A DNA stretch of 64,000 nt, taken from the NCBI GenBank assembly GCA_015709635.1, contig CP054180.1:124001-188000 (forward strand), in the 5' to 3' direction. Positions 28,083 through 38,039 of the stretch are shown in pieces. The notes under the pieces are model-generated. The model was given only the letters and a program-made list of their open reading frames with translations. It ran no database searches and was not told the origin of the DNA. This DNA comes from Gammaproteobacteria bacterium (lineage in GTDB: Bacteria > Pseudomonadota > Gammaproteobacteria > Burkholderiales > Nitrosomonadaceae). Position 1 is the stretch's first letter. The number at the start of each line of letters is the position of its first letter. Both the position numbers and the translations under genes were made by a program.

Positions 28083-28876
28083 TGGCTTCATCAGCCAACC
28101 AAAATAGATTCACGGACTATCGGAGAGATGGTGTTCCGGGGATTCAGCGTGGATTTACTCTGGTCGAGTTGATGGTTGGCATGACAATAGGTTTGGTATT
28201 GCTGCTTGTTATCGGCAGCGTATTTGTCAGCAGCCGGCAAGTTTTCCGCGAACAAGAAGATAATGCGCGCGTACAAGAAGGCGGACGTTTCGCGCTGGAG
28301 ATTATTGGACGCAGCATCAAGCAAGCCGGACATGTGGAAATGCCTTTCACGGGCTTTAAAGTAGCTTTCGCCGGAACTGCAATTAGCGGCACTAATGGTG
28401 GTACCGGCATAGCGGATACATTGACTTTGCAATATGAGGGCGCAATTGGGGATAGCGATTGCGGAGGTACTGGGGTAGCTGTTGCAGGTACGATCATTCA
28501 AAATTATTTCAATATTGATGCTGCTAACGCGGAATTGCAGTGCGCGGGTCAAATTTCCGCTACACCAACCGTGCCAGGAGCGCCGCCATCAGGTCAAGTT
28601 TTATTAAGCAACGTAGAAGATTTACAAATTCTTTATGGAATAGATAACGACGGTGATCAATCCGTCGATCAGTATATCGAGTTACCTGCGGATTGGAATG
28701 ATGTTGTTACCGCACGTGTTTGCGTTTTGGTTCGCTCGGAAAAGACCAATGTTGTTTCTGCAGGTAATTACCTTGATTGCAGTGGAACATCAATCGCAAT
28801 TCCATCCGATAGACGATTAAGAAGGGCCTTTACGGCGACATTTAATTTACGTAATCGCATCAATGGTACGCCATGA
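28079..28876 (+). CDS. pilW: Type IV pilus assembly protein PilW
   Basis: PilW is a minor pilin of the tip complex. The frame is open from 28055, but ATG 28079 (or the next ATG at 28082) overlapping the pilV stop is the likely start, giving 265 residues. The prepilin motif QRGFTLVELMVGMTIGLVLL and the following SVFVSSRQVFREQEDNAR are typical. The C-terminal part has the PilW-like pattern with RRAFTATFNLRNR. Its stop overlaps pilX by 4 bases. Confidence 0.92.
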   Translation: MMASSANQNRFTDYRRDGVPGIQRGFTLVELMVGMTIGLVLLLVIGSVFVSSRQVFREQEDNARVQEGGRFALEIIGRSIKQAGHVEMPFTGFKVAFAGTAISGTNGGTGIADTLTLQYEGAIGDSDCGGTGVAVAGTIIQNYFNIDAANAELQCAGQISATPTVPGAPPSGQVLLSNVEDLQILYGIDNDGDQSVDQYIELPADWNDVVTARVCVLVRSEKTNVVSAGNYLDCSGTSIAIPSDRRLRRAFTATFNLRNRINGTP

Positions 28877-29445
28877 ATATAGAATTTTCTCTTCGGCAGC
28901 GGCAAAGTGGAGCAGTATTCGTAACAGGTCTGATTTTCTTGCTGGTTTTGTCACTTCTTGGGATAACAGCTGCAAAAATGGCGACGGTAGAAGAACGGAT
29001 GTCCGCCAATATACGGGATCGTATGATTGCAACCCAAGCGGCTGAAATGGCTTTGCGGTATGCCGAGCATCATATTCGCGATAATGACCCTTCCACGAAT
29101 TCCCCCAGATCGATTGAAGGGATGAGTGAATTCGATACAAACTGCACGGACGGATTTTGTTATTACGGCTCCGGCGTCGATGCTCCAAGTACGCCTTCAT
29201 GGACGACATACTGCACTCCGACTTGCCCTATCGGTTATGTTGCAGGCAATACTTTTAGAGTTGACGGTGTTGCATACACCGCACCTATTTTGCCGGCTGG
29301 CGTACCAGCACCGACTTATTTGATCGAAGGGATTCAAAAAACGCCACCCGGTAATTTTTTAAGATATTACTACCGTATTACGGTTCGGGCGCAAGGAGCC
29401 AAACAGGGTACCGTCGTTTGGTTGCAAGAAGTTTTTAGGCCGTAG
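28873..29445 (+). CDS. pilX: Type IV pilus assembly protein PilX
   Basis: The 190-residue protein has an N-terminal hydrophobic helix QSGAVFVTGLIFLLVLSLLG without the GFTLIE cleavage motif, as usual for PilX. It continues AAKMATVEERMSANIRDRMIA and has QAAEMALRYAE, matching PilX_N. It belongs to the minor-pilin tip complex that presents PilY1. The start overlaps the end of pilW, and pilY1 begins 31 bases after its stop. Confidence 0.9.
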   Translation: MNIEFSLRQRQSGAVFVTGLIFLLVLSLLGITAAKMATVEERMSANIRDRMIATQAAEMALRYAEHHIRDNDPSTNSPRSIEGMSEFDTNCTDGFCYYGSGVDAPSTPSWTTYCTPTCPIGYVAGNTFRVDGVAYTAPILPAGVPAPTYLIEGIQKTPPGNFLRYYYRITVRAQGAKQGTVVWLQEVFRP

Positions 29446-29476
29446 GAATATAAAAGACTATAAGGATGCAAAGATC

Positions 29477-32400
29477 ATGAAGAGAAAATTTTTAACGATA
29501 GGAAATGCGGTTAGCTTTTCTCTGGTTTTTTTAGCAAGCAGCGTTCAAGCGCTATCGCCGCTCTCGAATACTCCCCTCTTTCTGGGAGGCAATATTTCTC
29601 CCAATATCATGTTTACACTGGATGATTCTGGATCAATGCAGTTTGAGATTTTACCGGAAGATTTGATTGTTCAAGATGTGTATTTCATGTTTCCTCGCGC
29701 ATCAGGGGTTTATGGTGCGGCAGATTACAGCAACTATTCCATCGATTTTGATTCTGCTAATAAATACTCTGCTTCGTTACGTTCCAGTTATGTCAACCGG
29801 ATTTATTACGATCCTACAATAAGATATCAACCTTGGAGTAACTCGGATGGATCATTGATGAGTAACGCCAGTTCTACGTGTGCTTACCATAATCCATTGA
29901 ATACTGCGGCAGGATGTCGCAATCTTACGGTTAACAATACACAAACTTCGCGCTGGCTCAAAAGTGATGGAACTCTTTCATCCAGCTCATCAAAAACTTT
30001 TTATCCTGCTGTCTATTTCAAATATAACAGTGGCCCTACCAATTCAGCCAGTAGTTATACGCAGGTTGAAATAAAATCTTCTACTTCGACTTATGTTGGT
30101 GGAGCAAATCGCTCCGATTGTGCTGCTGCACCTAACTGTACTTACAGTGAAGAAATTCAAAACTTTGCCAATTGGTATACCTATTATCGTTCTCGTGTAT
30201 TGTTGGCGCGCGCTGGTGTAGGTAAAGCTTTTGTCGCGCAGGGGAATACCATGCGCGTTGGGTTCGCTACGATTAATCAGGCTACCTCGACTATAGATGG
30301 TGTGTCAACGAGTGTTGTGGTTAGTGGTGTCAGACAATTTACCGGTACCGATAGAACAAGTTTCTTTAATAATCTTTATACCCAAGATATTCCTGCACTG
30401 GGGACACCACTCAGGACCGCTGTTGACAAAGTAGGGAAATACTTTCAACGAACGGATGACAAAGGTCCTTGGGGTGAAAACCCAGGATCCACAGGAGGTA
30501 CGCAACACTCTTGTCGTCAAAATTACAATATCTTAATGACGGATGGTTACTGGAATGATAGTACCGCGCCAAGTGTAGGCAATTCCGACAATCTGGCAGG
30601 TTCTTCTATTACTAATAATTCTTCGCCAGCGGTACCTGCAACTTATACCTATGCACCTGCGCTCCCTTATTCTGATAGTTACAGTAATACGCTAGCCGAT
30701 GTGGCAATAAATTATTGGAAGAATGATTTGCGTAGTGATTTATCAAATAATGTTCCCACTAATCCTGCTGATCCTGCCTTTTGGCAGCATATGGTTACTT
30801 TTACAGTGGGTTTAGGAGTTAACGGAACACGTACTACATTGCCATCCGGATCGGAGTCGTGGCCTGATCCAACCGCAAGTGATCCCGCAAAAGTAGATGA
30901 TCTCTGGCATGCTGCTGTAAACGGCCGAGGCGCTTTTTTTAGTGCTGCCGATCCAACCAGTTTTGCGAATGCTTTATCCAACACACTATCGCATATCGTG
31001 GCGCGGACAGGCTCAGCTTCTGCTGTAGCGGCCAATTCAAATTCGTTAATGACAAACGGCCGCGTTTATCAAGCAAAGTTTAATAGTGGTGATTGGAGTG
31101 GCCAATTGTTGTCGATTCCAATTAGCTCTGCCGGAGTACTGGGCACCACTGAATGGGATGCCGGGCAGGTTTCACTTGCGCCGGGAACAATTGCGCCAGC
31201 TTCTCGCGTCATTATCACGAAAGGTACTAGTGATGGGGTTTCTTTTGAATACGCTAATTTAACCACTGCACAAAAAGCTTTTCTCAACAAAAATTCTGCA
31301 GGTACTACCGATAATTGCGGCCCGGAGAGGGTGGCATTTTTACGGGGAGATTCAGCGCATGAGGGTGCGACTGGAACGTTCACTTGTGCCAGCTCTACAT
31401 CCATTAATAATTTCCGTACTCGTCCAAACAGTAAATTGGGTGATATCGTCAACTCAGGTCCACTCTATGTTGGAAAGCCTACGGCGGGTTATTCGGATGT
31501 GGATCATCCTGGTTACGCATCATTCAAGAATAGCTACAAGGACCGAACTCCAATGCTATACGTTGGTGCCAACGATGGGATGCTACATGGATTTAATGCT
31601 TGCATTGCCGGGGTGACGGCAGGATGTACAACTGCAAATGCCGGTAAAGAACAGTTGGTTTATGTCCCGAGTACAGCTTATGGAAATCTAAGCTGGTTAA
31701 CGGACAAGAACTATACCTCCAATCATCGCTATTTTGTCGATGGATCGCCCATGATGGGGGATGTTTACTCGACATTAACTTCGAACTGGAAAAGTATTCT
31801 TGTTGGTGGCATGAATGGCGGTGGTCAAGGGTACTATGCACTGGATGTTACAAATCCAACCGATACATCAAAATCAGCGCCGACTTTTACTGGAGCGAAT
31901 GCTGCAAATATATTGCTGTGGGAGTTTACCAGCGCCGATGATAGCGACATGGGTTATAGTCACAACTTGCCGCAAATTAATTCGTTTACCGGTCAAGCAA
32001 TGCAGATCGTCAAAATGGAGAACAATCAATGGGCCGTGATAGTTGGAAATGGTTATAACAGCACAGGCGGTAAGGCAGTTCTTTATATCCTGTTTATTAC
32101 AGGAGGCGAGGATGGCAGCTGGACGATCGGAACTGATTACATCAAGTTGATTGCCGGTTCCGGTACTGGAAATGGTCTTTCGACACCGATACCGTTTGAT
32201 ACTAATGGCAATGGTAAGGCCGATGTGATTTATGCTGGTGATATCAAGGGGAATTTGTGGAAATTTGACGTAAGCTCGGCTACATCCTCAAGTTGGAATG
32301 TGGCGATTGGCGGAACACCTTTATTTGTATCCGGTACATCGAAACCGATTATTGCTCCACCTTCTGTAAGCTTTCATCCCAAAGGCGGGCAATTGGTTTT

Positions 32401-32983
32401 ATTCGGTACAGGAAAATACTTGGAAACTGCAGATACCACCAGTACCAATACTCAGACAATCTACGGGATATGGGATAATAATACCGTAGCTACAGTAACG
32501 GCAGGAATGCTTGTTCAACAGGTGATAACGGATGGAACTGTTAGAACAGCAACGCAAAATTCGGTGTCGTATTCAACGACGATTAAGGGTTGGTACGCAA
32601 ATCTACCTGTTAGTGGGGAGAGGTTGACCGGCGTACCTAGCCTCGAAGATGGAATTTTTGTTTTCAATAGTATTGTGCCTTCTGCATCGCCTTGCGATTT
32701 TGGAGGTAGAGGATTCGTAAATGCAGTCGATTTTTTGACAGGAGGCATGCTCTCTTCTCCAGCATTTGACATCAATAGAAATAGAGTGCTCGGGCTTGAC
32801 GACGGTTTGTCAGCGGGAATAGAAATTGGATTTTCTGTGGGTGGAGTTACACGTATCAGAGGTCATACAGATAGTGATGACCTTGTTTTCTCTACAGCAG
32901 ATGGTACGCTCGCGCTGACGACAACAGCGAAAGGTGCTGCCGGACTACGTGGCAGAGTCACGTGGCGAGAGCTGATGCATTGA
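29477..32983 (+). CDS. pilY1: Pilus tip adhesin/assembly protein PilY1
   Basis: The 1168-residue exported protein has a signal peptide (residues 1-26, ending VQA). Its N-terminal half is von Willebrand-A-like and begins NIMFTLDDSGSMQFE, with a DxSxS metal site. The C-terminal half is a beta-propeller of the PilY1 type. A calcium-binding loop DTNGNGKAD is at about residue 908, followed by YAGDIKGNLWKFD. PilY1 caps type IV pili and affects retraction, adhesion and surface sensing. It is the fifth gene of the minor-pilin operon. Confidence 0.94.
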   Translation: MKRKFLTIGNAVSFSLVFLASSVQALSPLSNTPLFLGGNISPNIMFTLDDSGSMQFEILPEDLIVQDVYFMFPRASGVYGAADYSNYSIDFDSANKYSASLRSSYVNRIYYDPTIRYQPWSNSDGSLMSNASSTCAYHNPLNTAAGCRNLTVNNTQTSRWLKSDGTLSSSSSKTFYPAVYFKYNSGPTNSASSYTQVEIKSSTSTYVGGANRSDCAAAPNCTYSEEIQNFANWYTYYRSRVLLARAGVGKAFVAQGNTMRVGFATINQATSTIDGVSTSVVVSGVRQFTGTDRTSFFNNLYTQDIPALGTPLRTAVDKVGKYFQRTDDKGPWGENPGSTGGTQHSCRQNYNILMTDGYWNDSTAPSVGNSDNLAGSSITNNSSPAVPATYTYAPALPYSDSYSNTLADVAINYWKNDLRSDLSNNVPTNPADPAFWQHMVTFTVGLGVNGTRTTLPSGSESWPDPTASDPAKVDDLWHAAVNGRGAFFSAADPTSFANALSNTLSHIVARTGSASAVAANSNSLMTNGRVYQAKFNSGDWSGQLLSIPISSAGVLGTTEWDAGQVSLAPGTIAPASRVIITKGTSDGVSFEYANLTTAQKAFLNKNSAGTTDNCGPERVAFLRGDSAHEGATGTFTCASSTSINNFRTRPNSKLGDIVNSGPLYVGKPTAGYSDVDHPGYASFKNSYKDRTPMLYVGANDGMLHGFNACIAGVTAGCTTANAGKEQLVYVPSTAYGNLSWLTDKNYTSNHRYFVDGSPMMGDVYSTLTSNWKSILVGGMNGGGQGYYALDVTNPTDTSKSAPTFTGANAANILLWEFTSADDSDMGYSHNLPQINSFTGQAMQIVKMENNQWAVIVGNGYNSTGGKAVLYILFITGGEDGSWTIGTDYIKLIAGSGTGNGLSTPIPFDTNGNGKADVIYAGDIKGNLWKFDVSSATSSSWNVAIGGTPLFVSGTSKPIIAPPSVSFHPKGGQLVLFGTGKYLETADTTSTNTQTIYGIWDNNTVATVTAGMLVQQVITDGTVRTATQNSVSYSTTIKGWYANLPVSGERLTGVPSLEDGIFVFNSIVPSASPCDFGGRGFVNAVDFLTGGMLSSPAFDINRNRVLGLDDGLSAGIEIGFSVGGVTRIRGHTDSDDLVFSTADGTLALTTTAKGAAGLRGRVTWRELMH

Positions 32984-33002
32984 AGTAAATTCAATAAGTA
33001 TA

Positions 33003-33497
33003 ATGAAAATTAGATTCGAGGAGATCAAAAGGGTTATGAATTCAACTTTCTTTTCATTTAAGGCCGCTGGCTTTACTTTGGTTGAGCTTATGATTACGGT
33101 TGCTATTCTGGGTATTCTTACCTCAGTCGCGTTTCCGTCTTATCAGAACTATGTGAGGCAATCTAACCGGGCTGTTGCAAAGTCATTGCTTTATGAAAAC
33201 GCGCAATTTATGGAGCGTTTTTACAGCCAAAATAATCAATATGACGCGACGGTCGGTGCTAATGGCATAGCAAATACAGGGGGAGATGATATCGCGGTGA
33301 CACTACCTGTTACGCAGTCGCCGAGAAGCGGTACAGCACAATATAATATATCGCTTCAAGCCGTGGCAGATAATACATTTATACTACAAGCCGTTCCGGT
33401 TGGTTCGATGGCCGGTGATGTATGTGGCACACTGACTTTGAGCAATACGGGAGCTCAGGGTGCGGGTGGAAGTATTGCGGATTGCTGGAATCGCTGA
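33003..33497 (+). CDS. pilE: Type IV pilin PilE-like minor pilin
   Basis: The 164-residue prepilin has AGFTLVELMITVAILGILTS and then the ComP/PilE core with AVAKSLLYENAQFMERFYSQ and the C-terminal disulfide region DVCGTLTLSNTG...DCW. The frame starts at 33003; the ATG at 33036 gives a more usual leader length. It is the last gene of the operon and is convergent with phoU, 46 bases away. By position it is the PilE that follows PilY1 rather than the major pilin. Confidence 0.88.
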   Translation: MKIRFEEIKRVMNSTFFSFKAAGFTLVELMITVAILGILTSVAFPSYQNYVRQSNRAVAKSLLYENAQFMERFYSQNNQYDATVGANGIANTGGDDIAVTLPVTQSPRSGTAQYNISLQAVADNTFILQAVPVGSMAGDVCGTLTLSNTGAQGAGGSIADCWNR

Positions 33498-33543
33498 TTC
33501 CAATCCTGTAGGGCGCTTTTGCATCCCTAGAAAATCTCTTTGC

Positions 33544-34251
33544 TTATTCCTTGATTTCCTGCTCAATCTGGTCGGCTGTTACGTGGCGCACATCCTTGCC
33601 TTTTACCATGTACACAACGTATTCGGACATGTTTTTGGCATGATCTCCAATGCGTTCAATGGCTTTGGCGATAAATACAATTTCCAGACAAGTGGAGATT
33701 TTTCTTGGATCTTCCATCATGAAAGTGATTAATTGACGCAAGATCGAACGGAATTCTTCATCAACGAATTCATCCTGCCGCACAATTTGCGCGGCAGCAT
33801 TCAGATCCAGCCGGGCAAAGGAATCAAGTGCTTTATGCAGCATATCCATAGCGATACTGGCAACATGCTTGACTTCATTAAAACGTGGAATGTGCATACG
33901 ATCTGATGCGTAGATCAACTTTGCCATGCGTGCTATTTTTGCCGCTTCGTCACCAATGCGTTCCAGGTCGGTAATTGTTTTAATCACCATCATAATCATC
34001 CGCAAATCACTCGCAGTCGGCTGTCTGCGCGCAATAATCTGATTGCAGATCTCATCAATCGAAACCTCCATCGCATTGACGCGATGGTCACGGGTAATAA
34101 CCTGATCAATCAGTTCTTCATTACCAGTAGTTAGCGCTTCAATTGCGCATTCGATCTGCTCTTCGACAAAGCCACCCATTTGCAAAACGCGTGTGCGCAC
34201 TTCTTCAAGATCAGCATCGAACTGCTTGGAAATATGTTCTTTGTTTGCCAT
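33544..34251 (-). CDS. phoU: Phosphate-transport regulatory protein PhoU
   Basis: PhoU damps the PhoR/PhoB response through the Pst transporter. The 235-residue protein is two three-helix PhoU repeats with the metal-site patterns DLERIGDEAAKIAR and AKAIERIGDHAKNMSEYVVY. It starts MANKEHISKQFDADLEEV. No pst or pho genes are adjacent, so here it stands apart from the usual operon. It is transcribed after rpiA on the minus strand. Confidence 0.95.
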   Translation of the reverse strand: MANKEHISKQFDADLEEVRTRVLQMGGFVEEQIECAIEALTTGNEELIDQVITRDHRVNAMEVSIDEICNQIIARRQPTASDLRMIMMVIKTITDLERIGDEAAKIARMAKLIYASDRMHIPRFNEVKHVASIAMDMLHKALDSFARLDLNAAAQIVRQDEFVDEEFRSILRQLITFMMEDPRKISTCLEIVFIAKAIERIGDHAKNMSEYVVYMVKGKDVRHVTADQIEQEIKE

Positions 34252-34315
34252 GAATTGCCTCTTGAGGATTTCGAAGTTTGTAAGTTTATACTTATGCCGA
34301 AGATTGATTTGTTAA

Positions 34316-34975
34316 TCAGATAGTAATTGTCCGGACACCGTTATCTGTTCCCAATAATAGCGTATTCGCCGGGCGTCGGGCAAAAAGGCCATTGGTGACA
34401 ACGCCAGTAATTTGATTGAGTGTTCCTTCTAATTCGACCGGATTCATGATTTGTAAGCCATGCACATCCAGAATAATGTTTCCATTGTCAGTAACGAACC
34501 CTTGACGTAATGCCGGATGTCCGCCCAGTTGCACGATTTCACGCGCGACATAACTACGCGCCATTGGTATGACCTCAACAGGCAGCGGGAAGTTACCAAG
34601 AATATTGACCAGTTTGCTCTGATCGGTAATACAGATGAATTTCCGTGCTACTGCTGCGACGATTTTTTCCCGGGTCAATGCGCCGCCACCGCCTTTGATC
34701 ATATGTAAATGTTCGGTGATTTCATCCGCGCCGTCGACGTACACAGGAAGGTCAATGACGTTATTCAGATCGAGTACTTCGATACCGTGACCTTTTAGGC
34801 GTTGCGCTGTTGCATCCGAACTGGCGACCGCACCTTCGATTTTATTTTTGATTTTGGCTAATTCGTCAATAAAGTAGTTGGCAGTGGAACCTGTTCCAAC
34901 TCCAACGATACATCCAACCGGGATATGCTCGATTGCAGCGGCTGCGACTGCACGTTTTTGCTCATCTTGTGTCAT
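34316..34975 (-). CDS. rpiA: Ribose-5-phosphate isomerase A
   Basis: RpiA interconverts ribose 5-phosphate and ribulose 5-phosphate, needed in both the pentose phosphate and Calvin cycles. The 219-residue protein has VGVGTGSTANYFIDEL, ASSDATAQRLKGHGI, YVDGADEI and IKGGGGALTREKIVAA, all signature blocks. Length is standard. Confidence 0.96.
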   Translation of the reverse strand: MTQDEQKRAVAAAAIEHIPVGCIVGVGTGSTANYFIDELAKIKNKIEGAVASSDATAQRLKGHGIEVLDLNNVIDLPVYVDGADEITEHLHMIKGGGGALTREKIVAAVARKFICITDQSKLVNILGNFPLPVEVIPMARSYVAREIVQLGGHPALRQGFVTDNGNIILDVHGLQIMNPVELEGTLNQITGVVTNGLFARRPANTLLLGTDNGVRTITI

Positions 34976-35062
34976 TATGGTCTTATCTAGTCTAAAAATT
35001 GATATGACTTATCAGGATAGCGTTATCTGCAAATTTAAACAATGCTTCCGGTCATTAGTATG

Positions 35063-35443
35063 TTAGTCCGACTGCGGCATATTGCCGGGTTTGTAAACGG
35101 CAATATGCTTGATCAATCCTTCCAGGGTAAAGTATATGCGTTCTACGCCGCTTCTTCTCACCCGCTCTCCGGAAGTGGCATCCGTGCCGGTCATTAAAAA
35201 TTCAAACTCTGCGCCATCATTTTCAATGCCGCGATACGTTGACACATCCCAATGTGCATCGGGAAAATGATCGAAAAAGCTGATCATCATGACGTGAATA
35301 GCGGCACTTCCTTTATATTCACCAAAATAGGCGGAGTAATAAGTAGCATCATCAGCGAACAAGGGTCTGATTAACGCGAGGTCGTGATGGTTGGATAACG
35401 TGACATAGTTTTTCGCCAATTCTACGGGTTTATTCGCGCGCAT
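35063..35443 (-). CDS. NTF2-like (SnoaL-type) protein
   Basis: The small protein has the alpha+beta-barrel pattern of the NTF2/SnoaL superfamily: ALIRPLFADDATYYSAYFGEYKGSAA, then DAHWDV and EFEFLMTGTD, with a C-terminal strand pair. The frame is open from 35521, but that overlaps the end of yaaA; the methionine at 35443 (MRANKPVELAKNYVTL) gives 126 residues, as is usual for the fold. Ligand and function are unknown. Confidence 0.72.
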   Translation of the reverse strand: MRANKPVELAKNYVTLSNHHDLALIRPLFADDATYYSAYFGEYKGSAAIHVMMISFFDHFPDAHWDVSTYRGIENDGAEFEFLMTGTDATSGERVRRSGVERIYFTLEGLIKHIAVYKPGNMPQSD

Positions 35444-35484
35444 CGATTGAGTCTGCCAGAAAGTTAAAAAGTCACTGCTGCAGG

Positions 35485-36267
35485 TTATGCGGATCTGGAT
35501 TCCGCGCGGGTGAAAATCCATTCATCCTTTGAGCTATCCGCTGTGCTGAACTGATAGCCCGCCACGTCAAAGTTTTTAATGGTATCGGGTTCTGTAAGTT
35601 TGTTCCGGATGATGTAACGGCTCATCATGCCGCGCGCCTTCTTGGCGAAGAAGCTGATAATTTTGTAAACGTCATTTTTCTGATCCTTGAAAACCGGGGT
35701 GATAACTCGTGCGTTAAGTTTGTCGAGTTGGATGGATTGGAAATATTCATTGGAGGCAAGGTTGATCAGAATATCGTCTTCTTGTTTTGCCATAGCTTGA
35801 TTGAGCGCCTGGGTGATTTTATCTCCCCAGAATTCGTACAGGTTATTGCCGCGTGGATTCTTGAGTTGCGTACCCATCTCCAGCCGGTACGGCTGCATCA
35901 GATCCAATGGGCGCAACACGCCGTACAAGCCTGACAGCATGCGCAAATGTTTTTGTGCGAAAGCCAGTTCCGCTGCGGTCATGGTTTCCGCATCCAAACC
36001 GGTGTAAACGTCACCTTTGAATGCGAAGATAGCTTGTTTGGCATTGTCCGGGGTGAGCGGCCGTTTCCAGGAAAAATAGCGATTCGAGTTCAAGATTGCC
36101 AGTTTCGGGCTGATCGACATCAACGTGCCGATCTGATCCGGCTCCAGCTTTCTGAGCACATCGATCAATTGTGCCGAATCGTCGAGAAAATCGGGTTGTG
36201 TGTGTTCCCGGGTGATCGGAGGCGTTTCGAAATCCAGTGTTTTTGCCGGAGAAATGACAATCATCAT
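35485..36267 (-). CDS. yaaA: Peroxide stress protein YaaA (DUF328)
   Basis: The 260-residue protein belongs to the YaaA/UPF0246 family, which in E. coli lowers free iron during peroxide stress and binds DNA. It begins MMIVISPAKTLDFETP and has FKGDVYTGLDAETM, RMLSGLYGVLRPLDLMQPYRLEMG and ISFFAKKARGMMSRYII, all family hallmarks. It is divergent from the DegP-like protease across a 148-base gap. Confidence 0.94.
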   Translation of the reverse strand: MMIVISPAKTLDFETPPITREHTQPDFLDDSAQLIDVLRKLEPDQIGTLMSISPKLAILNSNRYFSWKRPLTPDNAKQAIFAFKGDVYTGLDAETMTAAELAFAQKHLRMLSGLYGVLRPLDLMQPYRLEMGTQLKNPRGNNLYEFWGDKITQALNQAMAKQEDDILINLASNEYFQSIQLDKLNARVITPVFKDQKNDVYKIISFFAKKARGMMSRYIIRNKLTEPDTIKNFDVAGYQFSTADSSKDEWIFTRAESRSA

Positions 36268-36415
36268 GTGTGTTCATCCTGAAATAAAAAATACTAGCAG
36301 ATTTGATCATGGCATGAGGGTTACTTGTAATTTGTGCTAGGCACCCTAAACTATAGGTCTTTCAATCTATCAAATACTACGATTCGATTGTTTTTTGTCA
36401 ATTAGAGGAGCGATC

Positions 36416-37906
36416 ATGTGTGGATATCGTATTTTTATGCTGTTGATACTGGCGCTGTTAATGCCGGTTGATTTATTCGCGCAACAGGGAAACGGCGTGG
36501 AAAGTTTGCGGCAGACCAGCAAGGCATTTGCTGAAGTGGCGCGCAAAGTTTCACCTTCAGTGGTGTTGATTCAGGTTGAACGGGAATCTGAAGCAGCGCA
36601 AATGTCGCCGTTCGGCGTACCGTTTGGTGATGGACAGCAATGGCCGTTCGGGGATGATCTGTTTAAACGTTTTTTTGGCGATCGTTTCCCGGATATGCCA
36701 CGTTACAACGCGCCCGAAGGGAAAGGCAAGCAACAGGGAAAACAACGTTCCGTAGTCGGGCAGGGCTCAGGATTTGTTTTCGCTGCGGATAATAAGCACG
36801 GTAATAAAACCTACATCCTGACCAATAATCATGTGGTCGAAGGGAATGACAAAATCAGCGTCAAGTTTCTCGATGGCCGTGAGTTTGAAGCAAAAATCAA
36901 AGGAACCGATCCCAAATCGGATATCGCCGTGATCGAAATCGAAGCAAGCGGGCTGCCCGTAGTGCAAATCGGCGATTATTCCCAATTGGAAGTCGGCGAA
37001 TGGGTGGTCGCCATCGGCAATCCCTTCGGCCTGAGCCATACCCTGACGGTCGGTGTAGTCAGCGCAAAAGGCAGAACATCGCTTGGTATTAACGATTACG
37101 AAGACTTCATTCAAACCGACGCCGCGATCAATCCCGGCAATTCCGGTGGACCGCTGGTGAATCTGGACGGCGAAGTGATCGGCATGAATACCGCCATTTT
37201 CAGCCGCAGCGGCGGTTATATGGGCATCGGTTTTGCCATTCCGATCAATCTGGTGCAACGCATTGCCAATCAATTGATCGAAAAGGGCGAAGTGGTGCGC
37301 GGCTATCTCGGCATCATGATTCAGCCGTTGACCGCCGATTTGGCCAAATCCTTCGATTTGAAAAATGAAAAAGGCATCCTGATTGCCCAGGTGACCAAAA
37401 ACTCGCCGGCCGACAAAGCGGGGCTCAAGGCCGGGGATGTCATTGTCAGCTTTCAGGGGCGACCGGTGAGTGAAACCGGTGATTTCCGCAACCAAGTCGC
37501 AATGGAGCAGCCGGGCAGTAAAGTGGAATTCGACATCGTCCGCGACGGCAAGCAGCGCAGCATTACCGTGAAAATCGACAAACTGACCGACAATAAACTG
37601 GCGATGGAAGAGTCATCGCAAGCCAGTGAAAAATTGGGTTTGAAAGTGCAAACGATCACCGCCGATCTGGCAAAGCAATTGGGTATCAAAGCCGGAAAAG
37701 GTGTTATCGTTACCGAAGTAGCGCCCGGATCGGTAGCTACCATGGCGGGCATCGGTCGCGGCAGCGTGATCCTGGAAGTGAATCGCAAGGCGGTCAATAC
37801 CGCCGCGGAGTTTGAACGCGCGGTGAAAAGCAGCGCCAATAATAAGGTACTGCTATTAGTGCGGGATGACGACGTATCGCGCTATGTGGTATTGAGCTGG
37901 CGCTGA
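36416..37906 (+). CDS. Periplasmic serine endoprotease DegP/MucD-like
   Basis: The HtrA-family protease degrades misfolded periplasmic proteins. From ATG 36416 (with GAGGAG upstream; the frame is open from 36395) the protein has 496 residues. It has a signal peptide ending near LFAQQ, a trypsin-like domain with His139 in NNHVVEG, Asp169 in SDIAVIE and Ser243 in NPGNSGGPL, and two PDZ domains (about 285-380 and 400-490). Spacing and length fit the MucD/DegQ group. A large hairpin follows the stop. Confidence 0.94.
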   Translation: MCGYRIFMLLILALLMPVDLFAQQGNGVESLRQTSKAFAEVARKVSPSVVLIQVERESEAAQMSPFGVPFGDGQQWPFGDDLFKRFFGDRFPDMPRYNAPEGKGKQQGKQRSVVGQGSGFVFAADNKHGNKTYILTNNHVVEGNDKISVKFLDGREFEAKIKGTDPKSDIAVIEIEASGLPVVQIGDYSQLEVGEWVVAIGNPFGLSHTLTVGVVSAKGRTSLGINDYEDFIQTDAAINPGNSGGPLVNLDGEVIGMNTAIFSRSGGYMGIGFAIPINLVQRIANQLIEKGEVVRGYLGIMIQPLTADLAKSFDLKNEKGILIAQVTKNSPADKAGLKAGDVIVSFQGRPVSETGDFRNQVAMEQPGSKVEFDIVRDGKQRSITVKIDKLTDNKLAMEESSQASEKLGLKVQTITADLAKQLGIKAGKGVIVTEVAPGSVATMAGIGRGSVILEVNRKAVNTAAEFERAVKSSANNKVLLLVRDDDVSRYVVLSWR

Positions 37907-37926
37907 GGCTCAAGCCACGTGAAAGG

Positions 37927-37960
37927 TGCATTGGCTGCGGCGCGTGCTGCAGTCAATGCA
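37927..37960 (+). terminator. Hairpin after the DegP-like gene, possible terminator
   Basis: Arms TGCATTGGCTGC and GCAGTCAATGCA pair over 12 positions with one G-U pair, around a 10-base loop, 20 bases after the stop. There is no immediate T-run; a TGTTTT occurs about 10 bases later. It may be a terminator or a stabilising 3' stem. Confidence 0.45.
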
Positions 37961-38039
37961 TGACGCCGCTGTGTTTTAGTCGCCGGTTCAGATTTAATGT
38001 GGTATACCGGGATTATTTAATACCAATTACTGACTGACT